The position numbers were made by a program, and so were the translations under genes. Below are positions 16,023-25,678 of a stretch of DNA of 64,000 nt, in pieces. Position 1 is the first letter of the stretch; every line of letters begins with the position of its first letter. The notes below the pieces were generated by a model. The model made no database searches and had not been told where the DNA came from. It saw only the letters and a list, made by a program, of their open reading frames with translations. Source of the DNA: Candidatus Enterococcus ferrettii (GTDB lineage: Bacteria; Bacillota; Bacilli; Lactobacillales; Enterococcaceae). The DNA is taken from contig NZ_JAFREL010000007.1 in NCBI RefSeq assembly GCF_017377655.1, forward strand, positions 1 through 64,000. Direction: 5' to 3'.

Positions 16023-17009
16023 ATGAAACTGACGATTAAGGAAATTGCCAAGCTTTCAGGGGTTTCGGTGACCACCGTTTCCCAAATCATGAATAACAAG
16101 GGTGGACGGTTCAGCGAGAAAACCAGAAATAAGGTGCTGAAGGTCATTGAAGAAAATGATTATGCGCCGAATTATTTTGCTTCCAACATTATTCTAAAAA
16201 AGTCAAAGACCATTGGCGTAATTGCACCTTCTGGTTCTGAACAGTTTACTAGCGGTATCCTGCAGGTTTTGCGAGACAAGCTTCAGGAAAATGGGTACTA
16301 TTTGATTATTTGCGAATCAGATCATCAGCAGGCAAGAGAAATGGATTTATTGAAGAAGCTGAATCAGTTAGGTGTGGAGGCAATCGTCTTTTTCACAGCG
16401 AATCAGTATTCATCAGAAGTCATTAAGCAGGGAAGATATTTAAAAACACCGATTTTATTTGTTGATCGGGGCTTGAACCAAGGCTACTATGGTTCAATCT
16501 TAGTAGAAGAAGAAATTGGTGCATGTAAAGCCATTGAGTGGTTGATTCGTCGAGGAAACCAGAAGATTGCTATTTTGACTGAGGATGCGACGACCTATCA
16601 TTTGAATGAACGGTTTTTAGGCTATAAACGTGCGCTCAAGGAAGCTAACCTGCCTTTTTTAGTTGAGCTAGTCCAAAAGGTTCCTTTGACAATTGAGGGT
16701 GGGTACCATGGAACTACACAGCTGATTCACTCACAGCCAGATGTTTCCGCGATTTTCTGTGTTGATGATATGGTAGCTTTGGGTTGTTACCAAGCAATTT
16801 ACGACATGGAAAAGCAATTGTATCGTGATATTGATATGGTGGGATTTGATGGCGGGGCGATGACTGAGCTGGTGCGACCCAAAATACGCTCAGTCAAACA
16901 ACCCTTAGAGCAATTCGGAGCCATTCTTTCGGAAAAGATTAAGAAGGTTATTTTGTATCCGAATGAACGGATTACGGATGTAATGCTGGATACAGTGTTT
17001 GAGGATTAA
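16023..17009 (+). CDS. LacI family transcriptional regulator
   Basis: The 328 residues open with the LacI helix-turn-helix (about 4-25, IKEIAKLSGVSVTTVSQIMN) and the hinge region. A periplasmic-binding-protein-like effector domain starts at KSKTIGVIAP (about 61). The domain carries the RbsR/CcpA-type pattern, including AIFCVDDMVALG and DIDMVGFDGG. No sugar gene is adjacent: azlCD precedes it behind a terminator and an unknown gene follows on the other strand. The target and ligand are unknown; a sugar is the usual choice. It is monocistronic with a strong terminator. Confidence 0.85.
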   Translation: MKLTIKEIAKLSGVSVTTVSQIMNNKGGRFSEKTRNKVLKVIEENDYAPNYFASNIILKKSKTIGVIAPSGSEQFTSGILQVLRDKLQENGYYLIICESDHQQAREMDLLKKLNQLGVEAIVFFTANQYSSEVIKQGRYLKTPILFVDRGLNQGYYGSILVEEEIGACKAIEWLIRRGNQKIAILTEDATTYHLNERFLGYKRALKEANLPFLVELVQKVPLTIEGGYHGTTQLIHSQPDVSAIFCVDDMVALGCYQAIYDMEKQLYRDIDMVGFDGGAMTELVRPKIRSVKQPLEQFGAILSEKIKKVILYPNERITDVMLDTVFED

Positions 17010-17023
17010 ATGAGGACAATAAG

Positions 17024-17072
17024 AAAACGAACAAGTTGCTCTCCAATTAACAGAGGCCAATTTGTTCGTTTT
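17024..17072. terminator. Terminator of the LacI-type regulator
   Basis: AAAACGAACAA (17024-17034) pairs perfectly with TTGTTCGTTTT (17062-17072). The T-run on the plus strand ends the regulator gene, and the stem can also serve the convergent gene. Confidence 0.65.
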
Positions 17073-17083
17073 TTGATCGGCAT

Positions 17084-17383
17084 TTATCCTTGATATTCAG
17101 CTAAAGGTCGGTAAGTTAAGACCTTCATTTTACGATAGAAGTCAGCGGGCAGCTTTTTCCAAGCCCGCATCAACTGCATAAAATAACTTTGATCTGCTCT
17201 AATTACGTATTCATTTAGTAATAGTCCGAAAGATTTACGATTGCTTTGTTTCAACATATTTTCATAAGCCTCTTTGGCATCTTCTTCATTATCAGCTACA
17301 TATAAAGTTTGAACTTCGACATAGGCGCCTTCAATACTTTGTGTTTCTTCGATAAAATAAATGGATCTTGTTTCTTCGCTCAT
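17084..17383 (-). CDS. Hypothetical protein, 99 residues
   Basis: I do not recognise a family. It is soluble, with no membrane helix and no signal peptide. The N-terminal half alternates charged and beta-like segments (IYFIEETQSIEGAYVEVQTLYVADN), followed by a helix (EEDAKEAYENMLKQSN) and a basic C-terminal half (MRAWKKLPADFYRKMKVL). GGAGAGGATGA stands before ATG 17383, so translation is likely. It lies between the LacI regulator and a two-component system on the same strand, separated from the latter by about 80 bp. No function can be proposed. Confidence 0.6.
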   Translation of the reverse strand: MSEETRSIYFIEETQSIEGAYVEVQTLYVADNEEDAKEAYENMLKQSNRKSFGLLLNEYVIRADQSYFMQLMRAWKKLPADFYRKMKVLTYRPLAEYQG

Positions 17384-17464
17384 TTAAATCATCCTCTCCA
17401 TGTATATAGAATAACTGTTGTTCGTGAATTAACTGTGAACGATTTGGTCATTTTTTCTTGGGAT

Positions 17465-18505
17465 TTACCTAGGATTTGGTAAATAAATGATAAAGTGACT
17501 GCCTTGACCTAGTTGAGAGGATACATTAATGCTGCCATGGTGCAAATGAATAATTTGTTTCACTAGCGTTAAGCCTAAGCCGTTGCCCTTTATTTTACGA
17601 CTGGTATCCGCTTGATAAAATTTCTCAAAGATGTGCTGGCTCTCTTCAGGGCTCAAACCTAAACCTTCATCGCAAATCGCTATTTCCAAGCCGCCTTCGA
17701 CTTTTCTTAAACTAACGGTTAATTTGCTTTCTGGCGGGCTGTACTTGATGGCATTGTCCAGCAAGTTTAACCATACATGATACAGAAATTCTTCATTTCC
17801 TTTATAGCAGGTTTCTTCAAGATCAATGTCTAGCTGCAGCTGTTGTGTTTCCCATTTTGGCTGCAAGAATAAAATGACCTCGCGGATCTGTTCATCCAAT
17901 TGAAAAGATTCCTTAGGAAATTGAATACTCTGGCTTTCCAATTTAGTCAAATGCAAAACATTGTCTGTTAGCTGAGATAATTGCAGGGTGCCATCCAGCA
18001 TACGCTCTAAATAAATTCTTCGTTGTTCCGGCTTCAGCTGTTCATTTTGCAGCAGCTGTACATATCCGCGGATAGTGGCCACCGGTGTTTTGAATTCATG
18101 AGAAACAGTTGAAACAAAGTCATTGCGCAAAGTCTCGATGCTGCTTAATTCCTTTACCATCACATTAAAATCGTGGTAGAGCTGTTCCACATCCTCGACC
18201 TTTTGATCCTCGGTCAGCTGAACAGTCAGGTCTCCTTTGGCAACCTGAGTCATGGCTTGACGCAGACTGGCAATAGGATGAAGAATCCGTTTACTGACAA
18301 TGGCAGATACGCCTAAACCAATCAGCAGACTCAACAGCGAGATGATTGCTAAAGGAAAGATGTGCTGCTCCTGTCTGGTACTTAAAATATCAAAGCGATT
18401 CAACACAAACATGGATGTCACAAAGAAACCTAACAAAAGTACCATAATCAAGAATATCATGCAGGTGAAATACACCCACAAGGAAGAATGCAGTTTTTTT
18501 AGCAT
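17465..18505 (-). CDS. Sensor histidine kinase
   Basis: The 346-residue membrane kinase pairs with the response regulator encoded just upstream. Two membrane helices (about 12-34 and 48-70) bracket only a very short external loop. HAMP follows (71-123), with the DHp helix carrying the phosphorylated His136 in VSHEFKTPVATIRGY. The ATPase boxes are N (LLDNAIKYSPP), G1 (DEGLGLSPEE), F (IFEKFYQ) and G2 (GNGLGLTLV). The tiny extracytoplasmic loop is the pattern of intramembrane sensors, often linked to antimicrobial peptide transporters. It overlaps the regulator gene by 3 nt. Confidence 0.88.
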   Translation of the reverse strand: MLKKLHSSLWVYFTCMIFLIMVLLLGFFVTSMFVLNRFDILSTRQEQHIFPLAIISLLSLLIGLGVSAIVSKRILHPIASLRQAMTQVAKGDLTVQLTEDQKVEDVEQLYHDFNVMVKELSSIETLRNDFVSTVSHEFKTPVATIRGYVQLLQNEQLKPEQRRIYLERMLDGTLQLSQLTDNVLHLTKLESQSIQFPKESFQLDEQIREVILFLQPKWETQQLQLDIDLEETCYKGNEEFLYHVWLNLLDNAIKYSPPESKLTVSLRKVEGGLEIAICDEGLGLSPEESQHIFEKFYQADTSRKIKGNGLGLTLVKQIIHLHHGSINVSSQLGQGSHFIIYLPNPR

Positions 18506-19176
18506 CAGTGAAGCACCGCCTTGTAGCCCAATCCTCGAATTGTTTCAATTGAGAAGTCAGGATTTTCCTGGAATTTTTGACGTAGTCGTTTAATGTGTAC
18601 GTCGATGGTTCGCTCATCGCTGTCGGAATCCAAGCCCCAAATTTCATCCATCAGTTGTCGTCTGGTAAAAATTTTGTTGGGATAAGCTAAGAGCTTGTAG
18701 AGCAATAAAAATTCTTTTTGCGGCAGTGTTTCGGCATTCTCTTGGATAATAACTTGATAGCTTGCTTGATCGAGAGTCGTTTGTCCAACGGTCAGCTGTT
18801 TATTGTGGACAATTTGAGCCCGTCTTAATAGAGCTTCTACCCGCAGGACCATCTCATTGAGATCAATAGGTTTCACCATATAATCATCGATTCCCATACC
18901 AAAACCTTTCTTTTTATCTTGAAAGGTATTTTTAGCAGTAATCATCAGGATTGGTAGCTGGAAGCCCGCCTCTCTTAGGTCTTGAGTTAATTCATAGCCG
19001 TCCATATCCGGCATCATAATATCGGTAATCATTAAATCAATGTGCTGCTTATCTAAAATATTCAGGGCCTCAACGCCGTTGGTTGCTAGAAATACGACAA
19101 AATCATTTTGCTCCAAAATCGATTGATAAAGAAACAATAAGTTTTCCTCGTCTTCTACAATCAGCAAGTGGTTCAT
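18505..19176 (-). CDS. OmpR/PhoB-type response regulator
   Basis: This 223-residue regulator has a receiver domain (about 3-115) with acidic pocket E8/D9, phospho-acceptor Asp52 in MITDIMMPD, and the switch lysine in MVKPID. A winged-helix DNA-binding domain (about 125-220) includes LPQKEFLLLYKLLAYPNKIFTR and DVHIKRLRQKF. It is the first gene of a two-gene operon with the histidine kinase. The operon faces away from the ABC transporter gene at 19305, so the 128-bp gap probably holds a shared control region. Confidence 0.9.
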   Translation of the reverse strand: MNHLLIVEDEENLLFLYQSILEQNDFVVFLATNGVEALNILDKQHIDLMITDIMMPDMDGYELTQDLREAGFQLPILMITAKNTFQDKKKGFGMGIDDYMVKPIDLNEMVLRVEALLRRAQIVHNKQLTVGQTTLDQASYQVIIQENAETLPQKEFLLLYKLLAYPNKIFTRRQLMDEIWGLDSDSDERTIDVHIKRLRQKFQENPDFSIETIRGLGYKAVLH

Positions 19177-19304
19177 TTGCCTTCGCCTCCTTTTTGCATA
19201 ATAATAGTAGCTAAATGCTGTGAACTATGTGTGAAGTTTGTTCATCTTGAGTTAATAAAGCTCTGGTATCTTCACTTCAAATCAAAAAATAAAGGGATGA
19301 ATTC

Positions 19305-21647
19305 ATGTTAGAACTAAAAGATATAAAGAAATATTACCATGTTGGGGACACAACTACCAAGGCCCTTGATGGCGTAACCGTCGCTTTTCGCCGTCAGGAA
19401 TTTGTCGCGATTTTAGGAGCGAGTGGTTCTGGGAAAACTACGCTGCTAAACGTAATCGGTGGTCTGGACAATTATGATACTGGTGATATGGTGATTAATG
19501 GGAAATCAACGAAAACCTTTAAGGAGTCCGATTGGGATGCTTATCGGAACAACTCCATCGGCTTTGTTTTTCAAAGCTATAATCTGATCAGCCATTTAGG
19601 TATTATTGATAACGTAGAGCTTGGCATGACCTTAAGTGGTGTGCCAAAAGAAGAAAAAACACAAAAGGCAGAAGATGCGTTGCGTCGCGTAGGTCTGGCG
19701 GATCATATGCACAAAAAGCCGAATCAGTTATCCGGTGGTCAAATGCAGCGGGTGGCGATTGCCCGGGCGTTAGCCAATGATCCAGATATTTTACTCTGTG
19801 ATGAGCCGACTGGGGCACTGGATACAGAGACCAGCGTGCAAATTATGAATCTGATTCAAGAGCTGTCTAAAGAAAAATTAGTGATTATGGTAACCCACAA
19901 TCCAGCTTTAGCCGATGAATATGCTGATCGGATTATTCGTTTTTCTGATGGAAAGATTTTAAGTGATTCACATCCCCATCAAGAACGACCAAAGCCAGAT
20001 CAATTTAATTTGAAACGGACTAAAATGAAATTCATGACGGCGTTGAAGCTGTCCTTTAACAATCTGCGAACCAAAAAAGGGCGGACCTTCTTAACTGCCT
20101 TTGCTTCCAGTATCGGGATCATCAGCATAGGGATCGTGCTGTCACTTTCCAGCGGGTTTCAAACGCAAATTGATCAGACGCAATCGGAAACAATGGCCAA
20201 GTTCCCAATTACGATTTCTCAAGTAGCCGCAGATCGGAGTGGTCGGCAAGAAGATGCGTTAGGTACCGATGATGGGAAATTCCCTAAAACGGATACGGTA
20301 ACGGCTAAAATCAGTGACCAGGATCGTTCGCAGCATACCAATAAAATTGATCAGGAGTATGTAGACTATATTGAAAATATCAACCCTGATTTGAGCAACA
20401 ATATTGGATTTACTCGTTTAGTTGGAATGAACCTGCTAAGAGATGTGAACGGCAATGTGGAACCAGTGAAATTATCCAACGATGCTTCAGACAGTGCCAG
20501 CGCTGGAATGACCAACGCAATGGCGAATATGACAGGTGTCGGTGTTTCTTCTTTCCCTAAACAATTGAAAGAAGGCAGCGAAAGCTTTTTAGAAGAAAAC
20601 TATGACCTGCTAAATGGCGCATATCCAAAAGACCCAACAGATGTAGTGTTAATTGTTGATGGCAACAATAATACCAATATCAATTCCTTAAAGAATCTTG
20701 GCTTCGACGTCAAGGATGGCGAAAAATTGAACTTTGACCAAATCGTAGGAACCACTTTCAAACTGGTTCACAACAATGACTACTATACTGAATTGCCAAC
20801 TGGAAATTTTGTGCCAAACAGTGAGTACAATGACATTTACAACAATGCCAACAATGAAGAAATGAAGATTTCTGGTGTGCTGCGAGTGAAGAAGGATTCA
20901 ACCATGAACCTGTTAGCCCCAGGAATTGCTTATAGTAATGAATTGACTCGAAAAATTGTTGACGAAAACAAAGACTCAGCGATCGTTGCAGCACAAAGAG
21001 ACAGCAGTACCAATGTGATGACCAATGAACCTTTAGATGATAGTACGAAGGACAGCACGTTAGCTTACCTTGGCGGTGACAGCATCCCTTACAGTATTAT
21101 GATTTATCCAAATAACTTTAAGGACAAAGAGGCGATTTTGGATTACTTGGATAAATACAATGAAGGAAAGTCTAAGGAAGATCGAATCATCTACCAAGAT
21201 TTGGCTGGGACTATGACTGAATTGACCGGTGGTTTGATGGACGCTATTACCTATGTTCTGATTGCTTTTGCCGGAATTTCATTGGTAACTAGTATGATTA
21301 TGATTGGGATTATTACGTATACCTCAGTCATTGAGCGGACGAAAGAGATTGGTGTTTTGAAGGCTTTAGGTGCGCGGAAAAAGGATATTACCCGAGTATT
21401 TGATGCGGAGACCTGTATTTTAGGTTTGGCTTCAGGAACATTGGGTGTTGTACTAGCCTGGTTAGCAACTTTCCCAATCAACATAGTGTTGTATAATATG
21501 ACTGATTTGGAGAATGTGGCTCAGTTGAATCCTGTACATGGGCTTATCTTGATTATCGTGTCAACGGTATTAACCATGATTGGCGGACACATTCCAGCAC
21601 GAATGGCTGCTAAAAAAGATGCAGCAATCGCTTTACGAGCAGAATAA
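19305..21647 (+). CDS. ABC transporter, fused ATPase and FtsX/MacB-type permease
   Basis: The 780-residue single-chain protein joins an N-terminal ATPase domain (about 1-225) to an FtsX-like permease (about 245-780). Walker A GASGSGKT is at 38-45, the signature LSGGQ at 142-146 and Walker B CDEPTG near 165-170. The permease has one helix near 255-275, a large external domain of about 350 residues rich in Asn and Asp, and three C-terminal helices from about 645. The layout fits MacB/LolCDE-like mechanotransmission ABC proteins. The divergent two-component system with a short-loop sensor suggests a peptide-stress response, which is inference. There is no separate permease gene. Confidence 0.85.
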   Translation: MLELKDIKKYYHVGDTTTKALDGVTVAFRRQEFVAILGASGSGKTTLLNVIGGLDNYDTGDMVINGKSTKTFKESDWDAYRNNSIGFVFQSYNLISHLGIIDNVELGMTLSGVPKEEKTQKAEDALRRVGLADHMHKKPNQLSGGQMQRVAIARALANDPDILLCDEPTGALDTETSVQIMNLIQELSKEKLVIMVTHNPALADEYADRIIRFSDGKILSDSHPHQERPKPDQFNLKRTKMKFMTALKLSFNNLRTKKGRTFLTAFASSIGIISIGIVLSLSSGFQTQIDQTQSETMAKFPITISQVAADRSGRQEDALGTDDGKFPKTDTVTAKISDQDRSQHTNKIDQEYVDYIENINPDLSNNIGFTRLVGMNLLRDVNGNVEPVKLSNDASDSASAGMTNAMANMTGVGVSSFPKQLKEGSESFLEENYDLLNGAYPKDPTDVVLIVDGNNNTNINSLKNLGFDVKDGEKLNFDQIVGTTFKLVHNNDYYTELPTGNFVPNSEYNDIYNNANNEEMKISGVLRVKKDSTMNLLAPGIAYSNELTRKIVDENKDSAIVAAQRDSSTNVMTNEPLDDSTKDSTLAYLGGDSIPYSIMIYPNNFKDKEAILDYLDKYNEGKSKEDRIIYQDLAGTMTELTGGLMDAITYVLIAFAGISLVTSMIMIGIITYTSVIERTKEIGVLKALGARKKDITRVFDAETCILGLASGTLGVVLAWLATFPINIVLYNMTDLENVAQLNPVHGLILIIVSTVLTMIGGHIPARMAAKKDAAIALRAE

Positions 21648-21653
21648 AAAAAT

Positions 21654-21683
21654 TCAGTACCTTCTTTTATTAGAGGGTACTGA
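21654..21683. terminator. Bidirectional terminator after the ABC gene
   Basis: TCAGTACCTTCT (21654-21665) pairs with AGAGGGTACTGA (21672-21683), one pair being T-G. A-rich sequence lies before it and a T-run after. It separates the convergent ABC and M42 peptidase genes. Confidence 0.7.
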
Positions 21684-21693
21684 TTTTTTGTCT

Positions 21694-22764
21694 CTAGCCA
21701 TAAATAATGGTGCGGATAGTACTTTGGTCTAGCCCCTTCAACACTTGAATCAGCATTTCTCGAGCTGCGTCGAAATCAGCAATACTGAACATCGTTTGGT
21801 GAGTATGAATATAGCGGCCGCAAACACCGATTACGCTGCTAGGAATTCCTTCATTGGCAGTGTGGGCAGCGCCAGCATCAGTTCCACCTTTCGAAACAAA
21901 GTATTGATAAGGAATATTGTGCGTCTCAGCGGTGTCCAATAAATATTCTCGCAAACGAGGCAGTAAAATCATGCCTGGATCTTGAATCCTCAGCAGGGTC
22001 CCTTCGCCTAGGTGACCAAACGTTCCATTAGTAGTAGTTAAATCATCCGCTGCAGAGCAATCTACTGCAAAGAATAAGTCAGGCTTAAACTTTGTGACGG
22101 CAGGTTTGGCTCCTCGTAAGCCTACTTCTTCTTGTACATTTGCGCCAGCAATCAGTGTGTAATCCAAGGTTTCCTTTTGTAAAGCCTCTAGTGCTTCCAA
22201 GACAACAGTGCAGCCGTAGCGATTATCCCAAGCCTTGCTGATAATATTTTTACCATTGGCTGTTTTGACGGTTTCCACCTGTGGCACAATCGTATCTCCA
22301 GGCAGAACGCCGTATTCTAAAGCTTCTTCCTTCGATTCAAAGCCAGCATCGAACAAGATGTCCTCAACTTTTACTTGGGCTTGACCACCAGTCCCGCGCA
22401 GCAAATGAGGAGGAACGGAGGATGAGATGCAGGGATAATTTCCTTTTTTTGTTTTCAAGGTAAAGCGTTGTGCTGAAACAACATAAGGATTCCAGCCGCC
22501 TAAGGGAACCACCTTGAATAAACCTCTGGAGGTAATTTCCGTCAGCATAAAACCAACTTCATCCATGTGAGCCGCTACCATCACTCGTTGTGCATCCTCG
22601 CCAGCATTCTTAAGACCAAAAATACCCCCTAGGCCGTCTTGTTGAATGTCATCTACTAAGGGGGTCATCTCCTTTTTCAAATAGGCCCGAATATCTTCTT
22701 CAAACCCGCTGGTTCCTTGTAATTCTGTCAACTCTTTAATACGATTGAATGTAGTTTCCTTCAT
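21694..22764 (-). CDS. M42 family metallopeptidase (glutamyl aminopeptidase type)
   Basis: This 356-residue aminopeptidase belongs to the M42 family of dinuclear metal, dodecameric peptidases that trim N-terminal residues from peptides. The metal ligands and catalytic residues are present: H66 and D68 in AAHMDEVGF, D180 in AWDNRYG, E212/E213 in NVQEEVGLRG, D235 in AVDCSAAD, and a final His (320 or 322) in RYIHTHQTM. The family includes lactococcal PepA and related glutamyl aminopeptidases, so the specificity for acidic residues is only likely. It is monocistronic on the minus strand. Confidence 0.88.
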   Translation of the reverse strand: MKETTFNRIKELTELQGTSGFEEDIRAYLKKEMTPLVDDIQQDGLGGIFGLKNAGEDAQRVMVAAHMDEVGFMLTEITSRGLFKVVPLGGWNPYVVSAQRFTLKTKKGNYPCISSSVPPHLLRGTGGQAQVKVEDILFDAGFESKEEALEYGVLPGDTIVPQVETVKTANGKNIISKAWDNRYGCTVVLEALEALQKETLDYTLIAGANVQEEVGLRGAKPAVTKFKPDLFFAVDCSAADDLTTTNGTFGHLGEGTLLRIQDPGMILLPRLREYLLDTAETHNIPYQYFVSKGGTDAGAAHTANEGIPSSVIGVCGRYIHTHQTMFSIADFDAAREMLIQVLKGLDQSTIRTIIYG

Positions 22765-22876
22765 ACAAATGCTCCTTTATCTTCTATTATTAAATAGTAT
22801 AATCCTTTTTGAATGATCTGTAAGGTCTGACTTCTATCTGAGCCGATTATTGGCAACAAAAAATAAAAACGGGTAG

Positions 22877-23716
<840 letters not shown>

Positions 23717-23732
23717 AATGGAGTGTTAATGG

Positions 23733-24584
23733 ATGAATATTTTAATTGCATTATTACCAGCAATTGGTTGGGGCGTTCAGCCGCTGATTCTAAAAAAAAT
23801 CGGTGGCCGTCCGACCAATGAAATCTTAGGTACAGGTATTGGTACACTAATTGTTGGCTTAATTGTCTATTTTTTCTTTTCTAATCAAAGTGTTTCCTTG
23901 GGTACCTTTATGATTGCAATGGCTTCTGGTGCTTTTTGGGTAATCGGACAAACTGGCCAATACACTGCTTTTAATTTGCTAGGTGTTTCGCGAACGATGC
24001 CAATCTCGACAGGCTTGCAGCTGGTAGGGACCTCCTTAATCGGCGTTTTTGCTTTTGGAGAATGGGCTGGAACTACCTCTAAAATTATCGGTTTTGGATC
24101 AATTGTGCTACTGGTTATTGGCGCTGCATTGACCGCTATCACAGAAGGTTCAGATGATCAGGGCGGAACCAGTAAAGGGTTAATCATTTTAGCAAGTACC
24201 AGTGTGGGTTATTGGGTGTACAGTGCATTGCCTAAGCTGGTAGATGCGCCAGGAGATGCTATTTTCTTTCCTCAAATGTTGGGTGTATTTATTGCTGCAT
24301 TAATTTATGTTATCCTTAAACAGCCAACTGCTTTCTCAAGTGATAAAAGCTGGAAAGCAGTCATTGTCGGGATTATTTTCAGTATTTCAGCCTTTGCCTA
24401 TATTTTTTCGGCTCAACGCAATGGTGTAGCAACTGCTTATGTAATCACACAGTTGAATGTAGTTATTTCGACGTTAGGTGGTATGTTTATTCTAAAAGAG
24501 AAAAAGACGCCCAAAGAGTTTCGCTTTACGTTAATTGGGTTAGCCCTAATTGTGATTGGAAGTGTTACAACGGCGTTTTTATAA
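23733..24584 (+). CDS. glcU: GlcU-type glucose/ribose uptake permease (GRP family, DMT superfamily)
   Basis: This protein of 283 residues has ten predicted membrane helices and belongs to the GRP group of the drug/metabolite transporter superfamily. Family features are the N-terminal ALLPAIGWGVQPLILKKIGG, the TGQYTAFNLLGVSRTMPISTG segment (about 75-95) and the C-terminal helices from about 217. GlcU proteins import unphosphorylated glucose, here for the glucose dehydrogenase gene 16 bp upstream. GGAGTGTTAATGG precedes the start. A Pr6Pr gene follows after 21 bp, so three genes are probably cotranscribed. Confidence 0.88.
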   Translation: MNILIALLPAIGWGVQPLILKKIGGRPTNEILGTGIGTLIVGLIVYFFFSNQSVSLGTFMIAMASGAFWVIGQTGQYTAFNLLGVSRTMPISTGLQLVGTSLIGVFAFGEWAGTTSKIIGFGSIVLLVIGAALTAITEGSDDQGGTSKGLIILASTSVGYWVYSALPKLVDAPGDAIFFPQMLGVFIAALIYVILKQPTAFSSDKSWKAVIVGIIFSISAFAYIFSAQRNGVATAYVITQLNVVISTLGGMFILKEKKTPKEFRFTLIGLALIVIGSVTTAFL

Positions 24585-24605
24585 AAAAAAGGAGGAGTTA
24601 AAGCA

Positions 24606-25274
24606 TTGTATCTTACGATAAAAAATATTTTTCGTTTCGTATTGGTTATCGGTTGCGGGTGGGGACTTGCATTGCTGTTGGGGCTGTTTGAAGGTCGATT
24701 TGAACTAAATCAGTTGGTTTTTTATACGATTCAAAGTAATCTGCTGGTATTTTTTGCTTACTTGTATTTGCTTATTAAAAGTATTGCCAAAAGTCTTTCT
24801 CTAAAACAGGCGTGGTCAGCAGATTTTTCGCCGAATAGCATGGGAGCCTTGACACTAATTATTGTGATCACTGGATTAATCTATAATTTTATCTTGGTGC
24901 CCACTATTTCTGACACTTCAGGCTATGCGGTAAATAGTTTCTCAGATATTCTAGTCCATACGTTTACGCCAATTATGGTATTTGTGGACTGGATTATCTT
25001 TGCGAATACAAGCAACATGAAAAAAATTAAGCCATGGACTTGGGCGATTTTACCGCTGCTTTATTGGGTATTTACTATTGTCCGCGCACAAATTGGCGGA
25101 CCAATTGCGGGCTTTGGCAGCTACTATCCCTACTTTTTCATTGATGCTGACCAGCTAGGCTGGACCCGGGTAATCATTAATGTACTGGTTTTGCTACTGG
25201 CATTTGTTCTATTTGGCTATCTAATGAAGCTGATTGCCTGGATAACTAACCGGTTTAAGCCGTTTACTAAATAA
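24606..25274 (+). CDS. Pr6Pr family membrane protein
   Basis: This 222-residue protein has six predicted membrane helices of the FAR-17a/AIG1-like Pr6Pr type. Family motifs are FYTIQSNLLVFFAYLY (about 41-56), DILVHTFTPIMVFVDWI (about 111-127) and the YYPYFFIDADQLGW segment near 176-189. Function is unknown. The start is TTG 24606, since GGAGGAG lies 8 nt before it and no ATG fits. It is third in the gdh-glcU operon and is followed by a strong terminator. Confidence 0.8.
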   Translation: MYLTIKNIFRFVLVIGCGWGLALLLGLFEGRFELNQLVFYTIQSNLLVFFAYLYLLIKSIAKSLSLKQAWSADFSPNSMGALTLIIVITGLIYNFILVPTISDTSGYAVNSFSDILVHTFTPIMVFVDWIIFANTSNMKKIKPWTWAILPLLYWVFTIVRAQIGGPIAGFGSYYPYFFIDADQLGWTRVIINVLVLLLAFVLFGYLMKLIAWITNRFKPFTK

Positions 25275-25276
25275 AA

Positions 25277-25320
25277 AAAGTTTGTAACCATTTGGTCAGT
25301 TCCCTTTGGTTGCAAGCTTT
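25277..25320 (+). terminator. Terminator of the gdh-glcU-Pr6Pr operon
   Basis: AAAGTTTGTAACCA (25277-25290) pairs with TGGTTGCAAGCTTT (25307-25320) in 14 pairs, two of them G-U, followed by a T-run. Confidence 0.75.
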
Positions 25321-25445
25321 TTTGTTGTATGTTTTGAAAACTACTTGTTTTATATTTATACATTGTTCTGATGCTTTTTAATCAATTTGATGAAAGATTG
25401 ATCGAAAAAAATATATCTTAAATTGAAAAAAGTAGAATTTAGAAG

Positions 25446-25454
25446 TGGTATACT
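25446..25454 (+). promoter_or_regulatory. Extended -10 promoter of a small membrane protein gene
   Basis: TGGTATACT contains a TG extension and a near-consensus TATACT, about 78 nt upstream of the small gene at 25532. The surrounding 120 bp are AT-rich, with a possible TTGAAA -35 at non-ideal spacing (20 nt). Confidence 0.4.
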
Positions 25455-25531
25455 TAAAACAGATAAACGCATGAACAAACTATAATAGCTGCTAATTGCT
25501 TTACAACTGAAAAAGTATAGGACGGAATTAA

Positions 25532-25678
25532 ATGAAAAAAGAACATAGGCTAGCTGCGGCTATATGCTTCATAGTTGCTGCAATTTACATATATACAAAT
25601 CATTCAGGTATAAATATAGCTGGAGCCATAATAATTATTTTTGTAGGGTTTCGTTTGTTAAAAGGAAATTCTCACTAG
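25532..25678 (+). CDS. Small hydrophobic membrane protein, 48 residues
   Basis: MKKEHRLAAAICFIVAAIY begins a 48-codon frame with two membrane-crossing stretches (about 8-21 and 29-43) split by a polar NHSGIN turn, and a basic end. AGGACGG lies 8 nt before ATG, and an extended -10 promoter lies upstream. It overlaps the convergent methyltransferase gene by 4 nt. I do not recognise a family. It is too short to be certain, but the ribosome site, promoter and composition agree. Confidence 0.5.
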   Translation: MKKEHRLAAAICFIVAAIYIYTNHSGINIAGAIIIIFVGFRLLKGNSH

